Assembly: GCA_020284085.1 (NCBI GenBank)
Contig: JACEVL010000150.1
Span: 2,004,616 to 2,068,615, forward strand
Reading direction: 5' to 3'
Source: Aporrectodea caliginosa
Lineage: Eukaryota; Annelida; Clitellata; Crassiclitellata; Lumbricidae
Length of the DNA: 64,000 nt
This document shows positions 9,989 to 20,600 of the stretch, piece by piece. The notes beneath the pieces were generated by a model. It saw nothing but the letters and a program-made list of their open reading frames with translations. It was not told the DNA's origin and ran no database searches. How positions within the stretch are numbered: the stretch's first letter is position 1; the number at the start of each line of letters is the position of its first letter. A program made the translations under genes and the position numbers.

Positions 9989-12150
9989 CATAGTTGTTAA
10001 AAACGATCAAATCAAAATAAAAAACGGAAAAAAACGTCGTTTTATTCTAAAAAATAAAAAACGGAATAAAACGGGAAATAAAACGATTAAGAAAATGTTT
10101 TGACTTTGCTACATCTTTTACTGCATTTTAAAATTAAAAACCTTAAAGTTTAATTTTAATTTTAGCAAATAACATTCCATTATTAGTAAACACCAAGTAA
10201 CATTAGGGGAGGGCCGTACCAAAATAACCAGATTTTTTACTTTTTTGAAAAAGTGCTATATTTTCATTGTGTCAATATCAATCAAGAATTCGAGGTAAAG
10301 TGCTAATACAATATATATGTACCAACCATATACACAATAGATAATGTTTATAACATTCCAACAGAACATGAAAAAATTGAAAATTTGATACCCACCGTGA
10401 AATTTTTTCTGGTTATTTCAGTACCTCATCGGGTACTGAAATAACCAGGGTTGTACCAAAATAACAACTGGTTAGTGATTACTTTTGTACATCCAAGTTA
10501 CAAAATCCACTCTTAAACTATTTCAGTTATTTCATAAGATCTAAACTAGAACAAAAATATTGAAATAAAGATGCATGACAATGTTCTTCGTGTTAGCTAC
10601 TGTGTACCACTGAAATCTAAGTTTGCGCCTCCTTGTGGTGCGCCCAGGGACGGTTGTCCCTCTGCCCCTTCGTTACGGCACTGGATAATAATATTAAATA
10701 ATAAATAAATAATATTAGCACACAATATAGAAACCATTTAGAAGTAGGCTATTATAACACGATATGATTCACAGCAGTTTATCAGTTAGGCCTACGTTAT
10801 TTGCTTAATTATCACTATCATTTTTTGTAGGCCAGTTGGTTCAAAGCTACATAGACCTAACATAATTGGACTAACAGACAAAAAATTTAATAACAATTAT
10901 AAAGAAATCCTCATCTTTCCACATATCGAGCTCGAACTGACACAAACTAGCAGGAGAATCCACTCAAAAATATTGTTTGGCATGTATGCTTTCAACCAGA
11001 TTTAATTGCAATAGCCTGTCATATTTAAGTAATATTAATTTACATAATGACATTACAAGCCAAACTTAAATTTATATGAGTTTAAGTTTAAGATTAAGTT
11101 TAAGTTTTACCGAAATAACCAAATGTACCGAAATAACCGGTTATTTCGGTACCACAAAACCTGGTTATTTCAGTACGATAAACGCCATTTTTACTCAAAT
11201 GTCAAGACACGATACCATGTGCGAGATTGCGGTATCTTTAATATTCCTATTATTAGAGGGACTATGCATTAGTATAAATGCTAATTTACAGCAACCTACC
11301 ACTAAACTATCCTCCGAAAACTTGATAAATTTCGAAGCCCAAAAAATTACTTTTGACTACGAAAAAAAATTAAGTGCTATAAAATATTACTTCCATCATG
11401 TTTCTGTGTCGAAATTAGTTACACATAACACATATAGTATATCAACAAAGAACAAGCATCAAGATTATCAGGGTCGAATACGGAGGCAGATGGAGGCATA
11501 CATTCGTTGGTTATTTCAGTACATGGTTATTTCGGTACCGATCTCCCCTACTCTTCAACAATTGTTTTCTTTTTCCTAAGTTTGGTTTAATAAGAAATTG
11601 AGAAATTAAAACATATTGAAATCTTTTCAAATTTAAATTGTATACATAAGTCCACATAGGTCCATGCCGATATCAACAATAAAAAACTAAACTTTGTAAG
11701 TATAGAGTATACTTAATTAAAAATTGTACTTACATTTGTGACTTATAATATTATAAGAACTTAATATAGAGTTATATCAGTCAGTTTATCAGTTAATCAG
11801 ACATTACTGTGTACAAAGACAACATTTCGCATTTTGGATAACTTATAAATTCAAATAAATTAAAATAACTTTTATAAATTTTATTTCCTGTAGGCCTACT
11901 GTGCTGTTTATTTCTCAACTGATGACACTAAATAGTGACTTAATCTAGATGAATCCTTGAAGGGAGGGAGACAACATAAGGGATATAAGACAAAATAAAA
12001 TTAAACAAATAATAACAGACAGTAAATAAATAAATAAAGTTACATAAACAAAATAAAAAACGGAAAAAAACGTGACGAAAAATAAAAAACGAAAAAACGA
12101 CGTTTTTTGGACAAAAATAAAAAACGAAAAAAACGTTTTTTACAACTATG
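9989..12150. mobile_element. hAT-like non-autonomous element, 2.16 kb, with 8-bp target duplication
   Basis: Ends CATAGTTGTTAAAAACG and the inverted CGTTTTTTACAACTATG are bounded by GTTTAATT at 9981-9988 and 12151-12158. Both ends carry A-rich 'AAAAAACG' motif runs. No transposase frame was found. A second element is nested at 10206-11548. The left end is 43 bp from the start codon of the protease-like gene, so the element probably occupies its 5' UTR or promoter. Confidence 0.85.
10206..11548. mobile_element. Nested non-autonomous DNA transposon with repeated GGTTATTTCGGTACC motifs
   Basis: Termini GGGGAGGGCCGTACCAAAAT and the inverted TTTCGGTACCGATCTCCCC are flanked by TA on both sides, suggesting a TA target duplication. 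About ten copies of a GGTTATTTC(G/A)GTACC motif in both orientations cluster at the two ends and at 10411-10465 and 11108-11175. An open frame at 11076-11579 runs through these repeats, past the element end, and is not credible as a gene. Confidence 0.75.
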
Positions 12151-12235
12151 GTTTAATTCATCTTATTACACCGACAATATTTACCGGTAAATACAGCATT
12201 AGCAAAGACGCTGTAGCCTACTACACGTAGGCCTA

Positions 12236-12478
12236 CATATGTATGCATGTATGTATGTATGAGCACTTGTTATAGCGCCCTTCAAGATTTCTACTCAGAG
12301 GCGCTCCCAACTACAGCGCGGACACTGAATCGGAGTTTCACGCCGAAGCGCATGAGCAATAATTGCGAGTGAAGGACTTGCCCAGGGTTACTACGCGGCG
12401 GCTTGAGGTGGATTCGAACCCGCAACCCTCCAGCTGCAAGGCACCGAACATAGGCCTACCCCTACACCACCGCGCCCC
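12236..12478 (-). mobile_element. tRNA-derived SINE, family 2 (full length)
   Basis: The minus-strand head GGGGCGCGGTGGTGTAGGGG (A box) is followed by GGGTTCGAATCCACCTC (B box). The 3' end is AAGGGCGCTATAACAAGTGC with a (CATA)n tail. Other copies are at 30541-30778, 53850-53977 (3' half) and 60458-60683. Confidence 0.88.
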
Positions 12479-12955
12479 ACATAATGAGCAAACAAGCTAC
12501 ATCAGCAAATATTTAAAGATCATAAACAACAGTTAAAATGGACTTTATTTCATGAAAAGTCAAACAACTGTAAATATAGTCACAGATTTAATCACGAACG
12601 GTTAATAATAATGCTTAATCGTCGTAGTAGCAACACAATTTCTCCACATGTCATCGCAGACAATGGCGGTCATGAAAAAACACATGTCCACATTCCAGAA
12701 CACATGGCAAGATTATTCACCAATAACAACTACACTTTTGAAGTAGTCATAAAAGCTGGCATTAAATGCATTTTAAACTCATCCATAGGCTATAGCCTAA
12801 CACGCCAAATGCGAACAAACAGTAAACTTTACGTCTACCATTACCTGGTAGGCTATAAAACGATTATTTTTTCTAACAATTATTTTCTCCGTCGAACGTC
12901 CTAGAACAGTGACGACCAAAATGTGCCCAGAAATCATGAATATTCATCTATTTGA
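12479..12955. other. Intergenic, nothing recognised
   Basis: An open frame of 97 codons at 12611-12904 on the plus strand has no recognised domain or splice context, so I do not call it. Confidence 0.4.
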
Positions 12956-13068
12956 TCACGTGCGTTGTAACGCTCCAATAAACCTAAAGTAGGTCACGTG
13001 CGTCGTAACGCTCCAATAAACCTAAAGTAGGTCACGTGTGTCGAAACGCTCGAATAAGCAAGTAGGTT
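12956..13068 (+). promoter_or_regulatory. Triplicated 38-bp unit with E-box CACGTG and CCAAT
   Basis: Three tandem 38-bp units each contain CACGTG (12958, 12996, 13034). The first two also contain CCAAT (12975, 13013); the third is mutated to CGAAT. A TATA-like TATATAAAAG follows at 13198-13207. The layout resembles a plus-strand promoter, but no downstream coding exon was recognised. Confidence 0.4.
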
Positions 13069-13197
13069 TGACAATTACAGCTGAAGCGTGTACGTGGGAT
13101 CTCTTCAGAATACGGAAGAGACGGTGCTTCTAGCTATTTTATGAGCGTGTTTAGAACGTCGTAAATCGTAAAACACGAAATAATATTAAGATATGCT

Positions 13198-13207
13198 TAT
13201 ATAAAAG
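13198..13207 (+). promoter_or_regulatory. TATA-box-like TATATAAAAG
   Basis: Lies about 130 bp downstream of the E-box/CCAAT array. It is supported only by motif and context. Confidence 0.35.
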
Positions 13208-13521
13208 CCGAGTGTTAAGGAGTTGATGTAGGCCTATAAATCTTGAGAATACGATCATTCGAGCGTAGGCCTGCGTATCTGCTTCCTATATTTCGAGGCA
13301 ATCAGACAAATTAAACACGGGATTTGTAGATATTGCCTTTATTTCATTTTTCATCGACTTGTCGTTCACCACTAGCCTCCAGAAATTCTGCCGTATTATT
13401 TCGAAATTTTCTGGTGAGGTTTATTATAGTTGTAAATAGACTACTCTTTACTTGTAGCCTAAGTTGTAGGCTTATGCAACAATGCGTCTGTGTTATTCTG
13501 TAATTGAAAATAAACGAATAT

Positions 13522-13985
13522 GGGGCCGTCCATAAATGACGTCACGCACCTAGGGGGGGAGGGGGTCGGAAATTTGTGACGATGTGTGACGTGGGGGAGG
13601 GAGGTCAGCCAAGTGTGACGTCACATCACGACTGCGTAATTAAATTTAACAATTAACAACAATTTAATCTTAAAATAACAGCTCTAATTTTGAGTATTAA
13701 AATTTTCATAATTTTTTGATTATTTTAATGTATACGGGCACCATTATTAATAATTTTCTAATTAGGCCTATTTAAATATTTGTCACCATAAGATTTTTAA
13801 ATACTTATTACAATGACAATAAATGGGCATTGAAACATGTTTTATTATCATGTGGAAGTTTCGTTTTAGGGGGGGTCAGAGCTTTGTGACGTCATTTTTC
13901 AGGGGGTGTGACTTTTTGTGACGAAGTGTGACGAGGGGGGTCAAAAATCGGCCAAAATAGCGTGACGTCATTTATGGACGGCCCC
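13522..13985. mobile_element. Non-autonomous DNA transposon with GGGGCCGTCC termini, copy 2
   Basis: A 464-bp element with the same termini as 3004-3450, in opposite internal orientation, flanked by TAT at 13519-13521 and 13986-13988. It has four perfect TGACGTCA palindromes at 13537, 13616, 13887 and 13963. Confidence 0.87.
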
Positions 13986-14297
13986 TATTGATTTATTGAT
14001 TTGATTGATTTAATTGATTGATTGATTTAATTGATTGATTGTTCAACGTGTTGTTTGCAATAAATGTGAAAATTTATAAGCCATGTCAACCTCTTGAATC
14101 CTCTTGTAACATGTTTCGGACGTGTTCTCGTGCATCTGCTTCTGGATACTTGCGACCGAATAAAATCAGTCTCTGTCAATATTATGTCGATGGTCTCTGC
14201 TGATATTGGACGCGTCATAGGGCTTATAATAAGCTTATAAGTTATAACTTCTCTGCCTCTTTTCAGCAAAGGGTTGAATGTCACCGCACATAGTTTC

Positions 14298-14477
14298 CAG
14301 GGCTTTTAAAGGAATTTTAGAACTGCACAACCCTTTAAAAAGCCATGGTAAATTATTTCAAATCGGATGACAATGAACATTTCAAACATTTTTAACTGCA
14401 AAAAATGCTTCTACAGCTGCACAAATTCATTTAGAACTGCCCTTTTTATTTAGAACTGCACACTACAAAAAGCCCTG
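14298..14477. mobile_element. hAT-type MITE
   Basis: Starts CAGGGCTTTT and ends AAAAAGCCCTG. Flanks are ATAGTTTC (14290-14297) and ATAGTTTA (14478-14485), a 7/8 target duplication. The motif TTTAGAACTGC recurs inside. Confidence 0.75.
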
Positions 14478-14765
14478 ATAGTTTAATTTATGTCGGGAAA
14501 CATGAGTTTCTTCGAGTGGCGCCACATGAATTTGCAATTAGCCTACATGTAGATATGCTTGATGTATTTAGGCCTTTATAGCCTATCCCAAGCAGAACAT
14601 CTGAGCGCTAGGCTACAATCCTTTTCTACTCTCGTTATGGTTCCAGCTTTGTTGTTTCAACTTGTTTGTTAGAAATATGCTAAAGGGACCATGCAACACA
14701 TCTAAGGATATTATTATTATATAGAAAATACAGACATCTGTGTCAATGCCCTTGTTAAAATTACA

Positions 14766-16413
14766 TCAGAAGGTCTCACAAAACTTGAAAACATAATGTT
14801 TTCAAATGAATGCATTTACTGATTACATATTTACCATTCGGTTGGCGTGATCTCTATCACAGATTTTAACATAGTAGGCCTATACTAACATGAATTTTTA
14901 AAACAATTTAAACTTTCATTAATATAATTAGATACAAAAATTTTTGAAGCCCCTGTGAATTGGGAGGCCCTAAGCTGCAGGTTTTTTTTTTTAGCTTAAT
15001 GGTAATTCCGGCACTCCCTTCTCCACTAAGGACTTTCTCTTCACCACCATTCAACATCTTGTAACTGTATTTGTAATTGAACTCGTAATCATAAACTCCA
15101 AGTTTCTAAAGCGCTACTCTAAAGCTAAGCACAGGGCCCCAGCTTATTGACGAGCACTGATGCAACTCGTAACTTTAGAACTGCAATCTGAGGAGACCAG
15201 TTGTTCTCATAGTCCCTCAGTTCATTCCCTGTTTAGCCTTAAAACCAGCGCTGTAGAAATTCTCTAGTTTACAATAACAATTAAATAAAGGAAATAGACT
15301 CGAATTTTCCATGATTGAATACAACATTTACTACTGGAATATAAAGCCAACCAATTATCCAATCACCAAAATACAAAAAAGAGAAACAATTTATGTACGT
15401 ACACTAAGAAAATGTCTGCAATCATAGTACAGATAATGAACGATAAGACGATAATCAAATGCAAGACAGAACCAATCTCAACATGTGACGTCTACGAATA
15501 GCAAAACAACACAATCTCTGTCCAGGTCGAAAAAACTCTAATCATACAACACAATTCATCACTAATAATTCATTCTTAATACAATTAAGCACTTTATTTT
15601 TTTATTAATTTAGCAAGCATCTAAGTAATTTAATATTAAACTACCAAGTATTTAAGTAATTTACTATTAAACCACCAAGTATTTAAGTAATTTACTATTA
15701 AACCACCAAGTATTTAAGTAATTTACTATTAATTTATCATTTAAAAAGCCAAAAAGGTATGTTAGAAGCCAAAAGGTTAAGTCAAATAATCCGAAAAAGG
15801 TAAGTTAAATAAACCCAAAAAGGTAAGTTAAATAAACCCAAAAAGTTAAGTTAAAGCCATCCCTGGATAATTATGACAATTATCTGCTATTGTACACTGC
15901 GTTACAAGTTGTCTATTAATGTTATATTAATCTCAGGTTAAAACTTTAATCCCTAAGGGCCTAAGCGGTACGCACAAGCAAAATGTAACTCATATGACCA
16001 AACACCAGAAGCGAGCCTCAAATGACGACAGAATTAAGAGAACTCTCAAAGACATAATGCACACATAATCGTAGAAGAAAAGCATATAATATTACATCAA
16101 ATTTATATAGCACCCCTTCAAGGTAGCCTACTCAGAAGCGCTTCCCTGGTCGAACAGGACAGTCTTAAGGGCAGTGAAAAACGAGGCATATATAAGCTAG
16201 CCTGAAAGGCAGCCATGGGTCAGAAGTTTCAGCAACTTCACTTTCTTGGCCTCGGCATGAGGGTTGCAGGACACTCTTCTCCCTTGCTGTATGATCTTCC
16301 CATCAACAGTGCACAACCAGTGTACCCATAGCTGAGTTGGCTAGGGTGACACAGGAGGAATAGAAATCTCGAAACATATTTCTGTTTTTTGAAGGGGATA
16401 TGAACCCCAGATC
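14766..16413. repeat. Dispersed direct repeat, copy 2 (partner 3724-5617)
   Basis: Collinear with 3724-5617 but lacks the hAT MITE. It has three units of a 31-bp repeat (about 15646-15738) where the partner has one, and fewer units of the 23-bp minisatellite. Confidence 0.85.
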
Positions 16414-16465
16414 TCTCAGTTGATAGTCCTTCAGGCTAACCCCTAGACTATCATGCACTACCACG
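16095..16465 (-). mobile_element. SINE-like element, family 4, copy 2
   Basis: On the minus strand, TAGTCTAGGGGTTAGCC (A-box-like) and GGGGTTCATATCCCC (B-box-like) near 16450-16390 are followed by a body ending AAGGGGTGCTATATAAATTTG at about 16100. The tRNA-like head is visible here but not in the partner copy. Confidence 0.6.
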
Positions 16466-17503
16466 TGTAGCCGCAACCAGTTCAAAACTAACAAGTCATC
16501 TTCAAAACGACAAACACTTCAACCAGTTGGGTGACTGGCAAAAGGTCAGAAATAGGACATCTTAGTTAGCCTCTAAAAGTCACTTGAGTTCTGCCTTTAC
16601 CACAGACACCTTAAAATGGCCTTCACTCAATGACTAATTAGGAGAGTATTCTAACACTGTTCAGGTCCATGAAACCAGGAATAGTTTGCATACGTATTCA
16701 AGGCAGCTGCATGTTTCTCTTAAATGTCATGTTTTTAAGTTGGTCACGCGAAGAATTTGCTCGACAATTTCTTCCCGGTACTTATCTTTTATTCCATGTG
16801 AAATTCAATACGTGATGGAGATGTCTGGCCTACTGACCTCCGTGCCTAGATGATCATAGCAGAGATCGAGAACACGTGACTGTTTCCTGATTTAACTGTA
16901 TGGACGACTTTTGAGATGCAAATGAGACAGACGTCGTCTCATCATATGAGGACTCTGGCAGACCATGGATGATAATAATGAGATGATTATTCATTCTAGA
17001 GTTATTCCCAATACCATCAACGCAAAGTTTGAGAGCAGTGCTTTCACCTTAGAATGCTCTATTTCTTTTCAATCACAGAGTCACATGAAGATGGCACCAC
17101 ATCAATGGTTTCTTTCAACAAGACGTTCGAGGGCTTGTGCAAAGTCATCTGCAAGCTTGCTGAACAGATGTTTGGATAATTGTTGTCAGGCGGGGAAAAC
17201 AATACATTAATCACGGGTCATCTAAGACCACATCCAACAGGTCACCTGCTTTCATCAATTTTTTTACATTGTTAGATCAAAGAGTCAGAGATATTTAGTT
17301 TTAAACATTATTGAAGTTGCAAACGCCAAGAATAGTCAGCATTTCCATCATCTAAATTAGCTCCTGATTTCAAAAAAATATTTTATTAGGTACTCGTCCA
17401 TCAAACATGTCAACGATTTGCAATCTTGAATACAAGATATAAAACAAGAGATGTATAAAACTAGTTAAGTGAATGATATGCTATGGGCTGTGAAACAACT
17501 TAC
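16466..17503. other. Unassigned, possible ankyrin-like relic
   Basis: Minus-strand frames near 17300-17420 and 17060-17210 look like broken protein-coding sequence (for example FLKSGANLDDGNAD) but are interrupted by stops and frame changes. No DENND4 exon was found here. Confidence 0.3.
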
Positions 17504-17689
17504 TTAGCCATTGGTTCCGCTTGGTCAGCAAACTGTACGAGTGCCTTGTGGAACGACTTCACTTCTTGCTTAGTTCGGCGTAAAACTGAACCTGCAGAAA
17601 TGATGCTTGTGCTGCTTTCCTCTGCTACCACTTTCTTCTTAGAATTTGGTACAAAGAGATCAGGCTGTAATTGGGAAAAGCCTTTGTAG
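17504..17689 (-). CDS. DENND4: DENND4 exon: post-DENN linker, last exon recognised
   Basis: 186 bp with acceptor 'actacttttag' and donor GTAAGTTG. It encodes SYKGF at the start (Ser split with the previous exon) and RRTKQEVKS near the middle, both diagnostic of DENND4 after the DENN module. Phase is 1 nt in, 2 nt out. Further 3' exons were not found. Confidence 0.85.
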
Positions 17690-20600
17690 CTAAAAGTAGT
17701 ATAAAAAAGTAACAAATCAGCATTTAGATTATCTATCTATCTATGGAATTTATATAGCGCCCCTTCAAGATAACTATTCAGAGGCGCTCCCAACCCAGGC
17801 CCAGACAAAGAGGAAAGTCTTGAGTAGTTTATAAAAAGAGCTAGACAATTCCCTCGAGAGAGAGAACGCCGGTCAGTGGGGAGGTTATTCCAAACAGAGG
17901 AACCCACGATCGAGAAAGCCCTATTCTGACTGGTGGCAGTGAGAGCAAGTGGAACCACAAAGTCACCACTGGAGGCCGAGCGGAGGAATTTACCAGAGCA
18001 AATCCACAGTTAAGGTAAACACCAAACATGGCATCTAAAGTCTCAATCAAAACTGCCAACACCAAACTACAGCACACATGCTCTGCTTAGTCTAGGGCTA
18101 CAGTCAAAAAATGAAATCAATACTAGACACCAGGACATCAATGCATTCTTTACATGTGGCAAGTGTATTGTTCTGGTACAATTTTAACTTCCTGCTTCAA
18201 CTCAAAGATTGTGCTCAAGGAAGTCACACACAGCACTTGTATAGAAATTTCATGCAGAGAACAGAAAATGTATAATTTTGACAATTACGTATCTTGCACA
18301 CTAAAAAACAGCTCTAACTGAATGTGATGAAAATAAACAGGTTCAATAGTTTTTATTATTTTATTTGAAGTACTTAATCTGAGGGTCAAGTCTGAGTATT
18401 TGCGCAATTACTGTATCGAGATGCATTCCTCTGCTTCCGGGTTGCAACTCCGATCGCTCGAGAAAAGCGATCTTCGGCGGCCGGCCCCAGAAGCTGGAAC
18501 GGTCTTCCTCCTGCCCTACGACTCTTCGAGCAGCTGATTCAATTGACTCCTTCAAATCTGAACTCAAGAGTAATTTGTTTTCTAAGGCCTACCCTGCTGT
18601 TAGTTGACTGTGAGGCAATCTTGTACCGGCATGGCTGTTACAGCACCATATAATTTTTATTATCATCATTATTATTATTATTATTATTATTGTGAAGAGG
18701 TGAAGACAGTTGCTATGAAATGCTGTAAAGACAAATGGAGTGACTCTGGACAGTCACCTCATTTTTAACCCTCACATAACAAACATTTATAAATGTCATG
18801 TATATCGTATCAGATCAATCCATCACATAAAGCCAAAGGTGTCACAAACGACTGTCTGCTCTTTTGTCCACTCTTGCTTTCTGTACATTTCACAACTCAG
18901 TACGATTCAATGCACCAAAAACTCATGAGGTACCGGGGTGCTGCATGCAGCTTTTCAAAAAATTCATTAAAGCCGCTCTCTACAGGAAGTCAGTGAGTTC
19001 CTGTAGAATTCAGAGTAAAAGTTAAGATGCCTTGTCACACCCAAAAACTCCTTAGCATGAGCACTCATTCCTCCAACCTCAGGCACTGGTCACTTTTATA
19101 CGACTGATTATGGTATATATTAGTATTGTATTGTATTTAAAAATTTATAAAATTTATATATATTAGTGACCATTGTACACTATAATTAGTAAACTAGAAA
19201 TGTGACGCCAGGGGTCAAAACCCGTGACATGTCGGTTTTTGACCTTTTTATTCAGTCATATTCTGCAATTAATCTGTTTCAAAATACTTTTTACAGCATG
19301 AAAATATCTTTTTTTCTAACAGAAGTTATGCACGTTTGATTCTTTCATTGGTTTAGAGCGAAAAAATTGAATAAAAAGTTTCGGAATATTCGTGTCATCA
19401 AAGTCCTCAGCAACCATTACATGATTATTCTGCAATTTTGCTGAGCAATAAAGGATTATATTCTGTGTAGGATAAAACAAACCGCATCAAAATCGGATTA
19501 CTACTTTGCAAATTATGGCAAATTCACAGGCAACTGCTGAATTGAAGAATATTCTACATTTTTGACCCGTCTGGCCTATTTCAGCTTCTAGCTCAGTATC
19601 TAGGAAGCAACAAGCGACAGGTTTTGAGCCCGGGCGTCACAAATGAGATATTGTAAATTCATATATTTGCATAATCTCTTCTTTAGATCTGTGTGGTTGG
19701 TACAAGTGGAGTAAAAGCTGGGAAGGAATAGAAAACAGGGGAAGGAAGACCAGAGATTGAGAAAAAGCACACACATCTACTTGATAAAATTGCCAGAAGA
19801 CAGAATGGTGATGTGTTGGCTGACTTGATCATGAAAAGCTAACATTAATCTGTCAAAGCTAATCTGCCCATCAAAAGCATTTCTTTCACATACAAAAAAG
19901 TTAATCATAAAAATATTTTACTTTGCTTTACCTAAACAAAATGTCAGACGTTGCAGAGCTTGGCTCCGGAGGTAAAACAAACACAGTTGTCTCACTGAAA
20001 TAAATACATATATAAATCATATAAACAGCAAACACCCTTAACACTTTGACGACCACACGGAAGTAAATGGTAGTAGGCAGGTCTTTAAAAGAGGGTACAC
20101 CACAGTGCGGATATGCAATTGGTATAATACAGAATATACTTACTTACTTGTCATATCGTAGCATTGAATCACAGTCATTATCATTTTATAAAATTGCATC
20201 ATTTAGGCTACTACCTATAATTTTAAGCTAGATCAAGTCCCGGAAAACAAATATAAAAAAATCAAAACAGACATTAGTCCATTGAGATTCTGATGTTAAT
20301 GTGATCTGGGAACTTCAGAAACCTTCTGCACAGTGATCATTTGCAGTCATTCCAGACAGATATCATCCAAAAGCTACTTTGATCTATGGATCATGTTTTT
20401 TTAGAAAAATGACTGATCTGAGTGACAGAAGAGACCCAAAAATTGTTGTGTCTTGGACATAAAAGTACATACGTTTTTGGGGGTACCATTTGGGGCAACT
20501 TCAAGTACACAAAAATGTAAAAAAAACTGAAAATTACCAGAAACTTAATTACACTTTGGAAGAAGAGACAAATGCTAACAATGATGTAATATAATGTAAT

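Noticed and set aside
11076..11579. 167-codon plus-strand open frame
   Set aside because: It crosses the repeated GGTTATTTC motifs and the right end of a transposable element, so it is not a gene.
16965..17420. Possible ankyrin-repeat gene or extra DENND4 exon
   Set aside because: Frames are broken by stops and shifts, there is no splice-bounded continuation, and the motif resemblance is weak.
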